DNA of 64,000 nucleotides from Oceanirhabdus seepicola. GTDB lineage: Bacteria; Bacillota; Clostridia; Clostridiales; Clostridiaceae. The stretch is from contig NZ_JAGSOJ010000005.1 of assembly GCF_023684385.1 (NCBI RefSeq), forward strand, positions 1 to 64,000, written 5' to 3'. The notes under the pieces were generated by a model. That model made no database searches. It was not told the origin of the DNA and was given only the letters and a program-made list of their open reading frames with translations. Below are positions 62,518 to 64,000 of the stretch, piece after piece. Made by a program: the position numbers and the translations under genes. Each line of letters begins with the position of its first letter. Position 1 is the stretch's first letter.

Positions 62518-64000
62518 TTATTCATTTATTCTATCATCATCTATTTTAAGTTTATTCATTTTGATTAATGTAACAGTTATGTCTACAACTTTCGGATCAA
62601 ATTGTACCTCTTTACTATTTATCAACTCTTTTATAGCCAAGTCGATATCCATTGCTTTTCTATACGGTCTACTGGAAGTCATTGCATCAAACGCATCTGC
62701 AACACATACAACTCTAGCCTCAATTGGTATTTCATCTCCTTTTAGTCCTTCTGGATACCCACTTCCATCATACTTTTCATGGTGATATTTTATAATAGAA
62801 TACTCTGTTTCAAAGTCATTAATATCAGCTAACGCATCTGCACCATTCTTTGGATGCCCCTTAATTATTTCCATTTCTTCTTGAGTTAATTTACTGGGCT
62901 TATTGAGAACATCTCCATAAATACCAATTTTACCTATATCATGTAATATAGATCCAACTATAAGCTTTTCTTCATCTATTTTATAACCATATTTTACGTT
63001 CATCTCTCTGGCGATTATACTAGAATATTTTGTAACTGCAACAGAATGTCCCGCTGTGTACTTATCTTTCAGTTCAATCAAATTCAGCATTGATGATATT
63101 ACTTCAATAAACTGATTTCTTTTTTCAATATCATTAGCTTGAAGCTTTTTATACATAATCTCAACACTATTATGCGCTTCCATCAACTCATTATTAAACA
63201 TTGATAATTGCCGCTCTCTTTCATCAATCTTACGAGCCATGGAAATAATGTTATCAAATTCCATCTTCCATTCCTTCATTTGATATTTCTCAGGAATTTT
63301 AAAATTATAATTTCCTTTTTCAACTTCCTCTAAAAGAGTTCTTAATATACTTAAATAATCCTTTATTATATTAAAAATCTTAAAAGATAGGATAATTGCC
63401 GTTGCTACAACTACTAGCACAATGATTATAATATATATTATCCATCCACTGAATAATATTTCTTTAGATATATTATGCTCAATGACTAAATATAAATTGC
63501 TATTTGATAGTTTATCAATATATCCACTAAAATAAGCTTTCTGAAACTCATTATGATATATATATCTATTGTTATCTTCCCGTGCTTCATTAATTTTTTT
63601 ATATTGATGTTCTCCCAAAGAAATCATTTCTTGGGAATATATTAAATTCAATTCTTCGTTTAATAAGAAATATTCATAATTATCCATATCAAGTTTTAAT
63701 ATATGATCAAAGTCTATATTAAAAAGAATATACTCGACAATCATTCCTGAACTATCTTTTATTGCATAATAGAATTTTATTTCTTTTCCATCTCCATAAA
63801 AAAATGCATTTTCTCCATTTTCACCTAGAGATGTATATTCTATTCCTTCTAATAAATTATTCTTTATTCCAATTGAATCATAATCTCTATTTTTGATATT
63901 ACCATCTTTATCAAAAATTATAATACTCTTTATATACTCTCTATTTAACTTCATTTTACTCAAATATATCTGTTCTTTATCCTTAGATATAAACCCCTCG
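62518..64000 (-). CDS. Membrane sensor with HD-GYP domain (5' end beyond the window)
   Basis: The frame remains open to the right edge of the window, so the N-terminus is missing; at least 494 residues are present. An extracellular sensor part (Cache-like, YIKSIIIFDKDGNI) precedes a membrane segment (GWIIYIIIIVLVVVATAIIL). A linker and then the HD-GYP domain follow, with HSVAVTKYSS, HDIGKIGI, the HHEKYDGSGYPEGL motif and DAFDAMTSSRPYR. HD-GYP domains hydrolyse cyclic di-GMP (some, other cyclic dinucleotides). The signature residues are complete, so enzymatic activity is likely. Confidence 0.92.
   Translation of the reverse strand, partial: EGFISKDKEQIYLSKMKLNREYIKSIIIFDKDGNIKNRDYDSIGIKNNLLEGIEYTSLGENGENAFFYGDGKEIKFYYAIKDSSGMIVEYILFNIDFDHILKLDMDNYEYFLLNEELNLIYSQEMISLGEHQYKKINEAREDNNRYIYHNEFQKAYFSGYIDKLSNSNLYLVIEHNISKEILFSGWIIYIIIIVLVVVATAIILSFKIFNIIKDYLSILRTLLEEVEKGNYNFKIPEKYQMKEWKMEFDNIISMARKIDERERQLSMFNNELMEAHNSVEIMYKKLQANDIEKRNQFIEVISSMLNLIELKDKYTAGHSVAVTKYSSIIAREMNVKYGYKIDEEKLIVGSILHDIGKIGIYGDVLNKPSKLTQEEMEIIKGHPKNGADALADINDFETEYSIIKYHHEKYDGSGYPEGLKGDEIPIEARVVCVADAFDAMTSSRPYRKAMDIDLAIKELINSKEVQFDPKVVDITVTLIKMNKLKIDDDRINE

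Overview
The window looks like chromosomal DNA from a spore-forming member of Clostridium sensu stricto. The evidence is a very AT-rich sequence, the 5' end of a clostridial-type 16S rRNA, many sporulation genes (spoIIE, spoVB, spoVT, spoVG, yabP, yabQ), clostridial germination proteases next to a SleC-like cortex lytic enzyme, and no sign of an outer membrane. Almost everything from 1 to 42.6 kb is transcribed leftwards (minus strand), and the gene order is close to the conserved purR-to-rrn block near the origin in Bacillus and Clostridium. Layout of the minus-strand block, read in transcription order from 42.6 kb down: purR, spoVG (sigma-H-type promoter), glmU and prs; a two-component system with an HtrA-like protein whose catalytic serine is replaced; pth, mfd, prsA, spoVT (sigma-G-type promoter), spoVB, mazG, an HU protein, rqcP, yabP-yabQ (sigma-E-type promoter), divIC and an S1 protein; a locally amplified cluster of nine Met, fMet and Leu(UAA) tRNA genes plus one decayed tRNA-Leu; spoIIE (long-spacer Spo0A-type promoter), tilS-hpt, ftsH, a hot-dog thioesterase, fhs, a four-gene Na+-pumping biotin-dependent decarboxylase operon, coaX, dusB, greA, lysS, T-box-controlled glyS, murD and the start of an rRNA operon. 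From 43 to 53.8 kb the genes run rightwards: murC; an attenuator-type leader in front of a heterodimeric BmrCD-like ABC multidrug exporter; an unrecognised protein with an acidic repeat tail (minus strand); tRNA-Pro; a PAP2 phosphatase, a HAD phosphatase, an SH3-like membrane protein and a chemotaxis receptor. From 53.8 kb to the end are a radical SAM protein, a lipoprotein, a YkvI-like membrane protein (plus strand), SleC, a double-domain Csp protease and an HD-GYP sensor cut by the window edge. No phage, insertion sequence with a transposase, or CRISPR array is visible. Two families of short palindromic non-coding repeats are scattered through intergenic gaps, and one copy sits between the glyS T-box and the glyS ribosome-binding site. 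The most interesting non-coding items are a compact plus-strand small RNA candidate with four CCCC motifs at about 2.3 kb (RoxS/RsaE-like in design, with possible pairing to the fhs Shine-Dalgarno), the leader with a perfect consensus promoter and tandem terminators before the ABC exporter, and a hairpin separating the glyS Shine-Dalgarno from its start codon. All promoter, terminator and hairpin calls were made by eye, and no database search was run.
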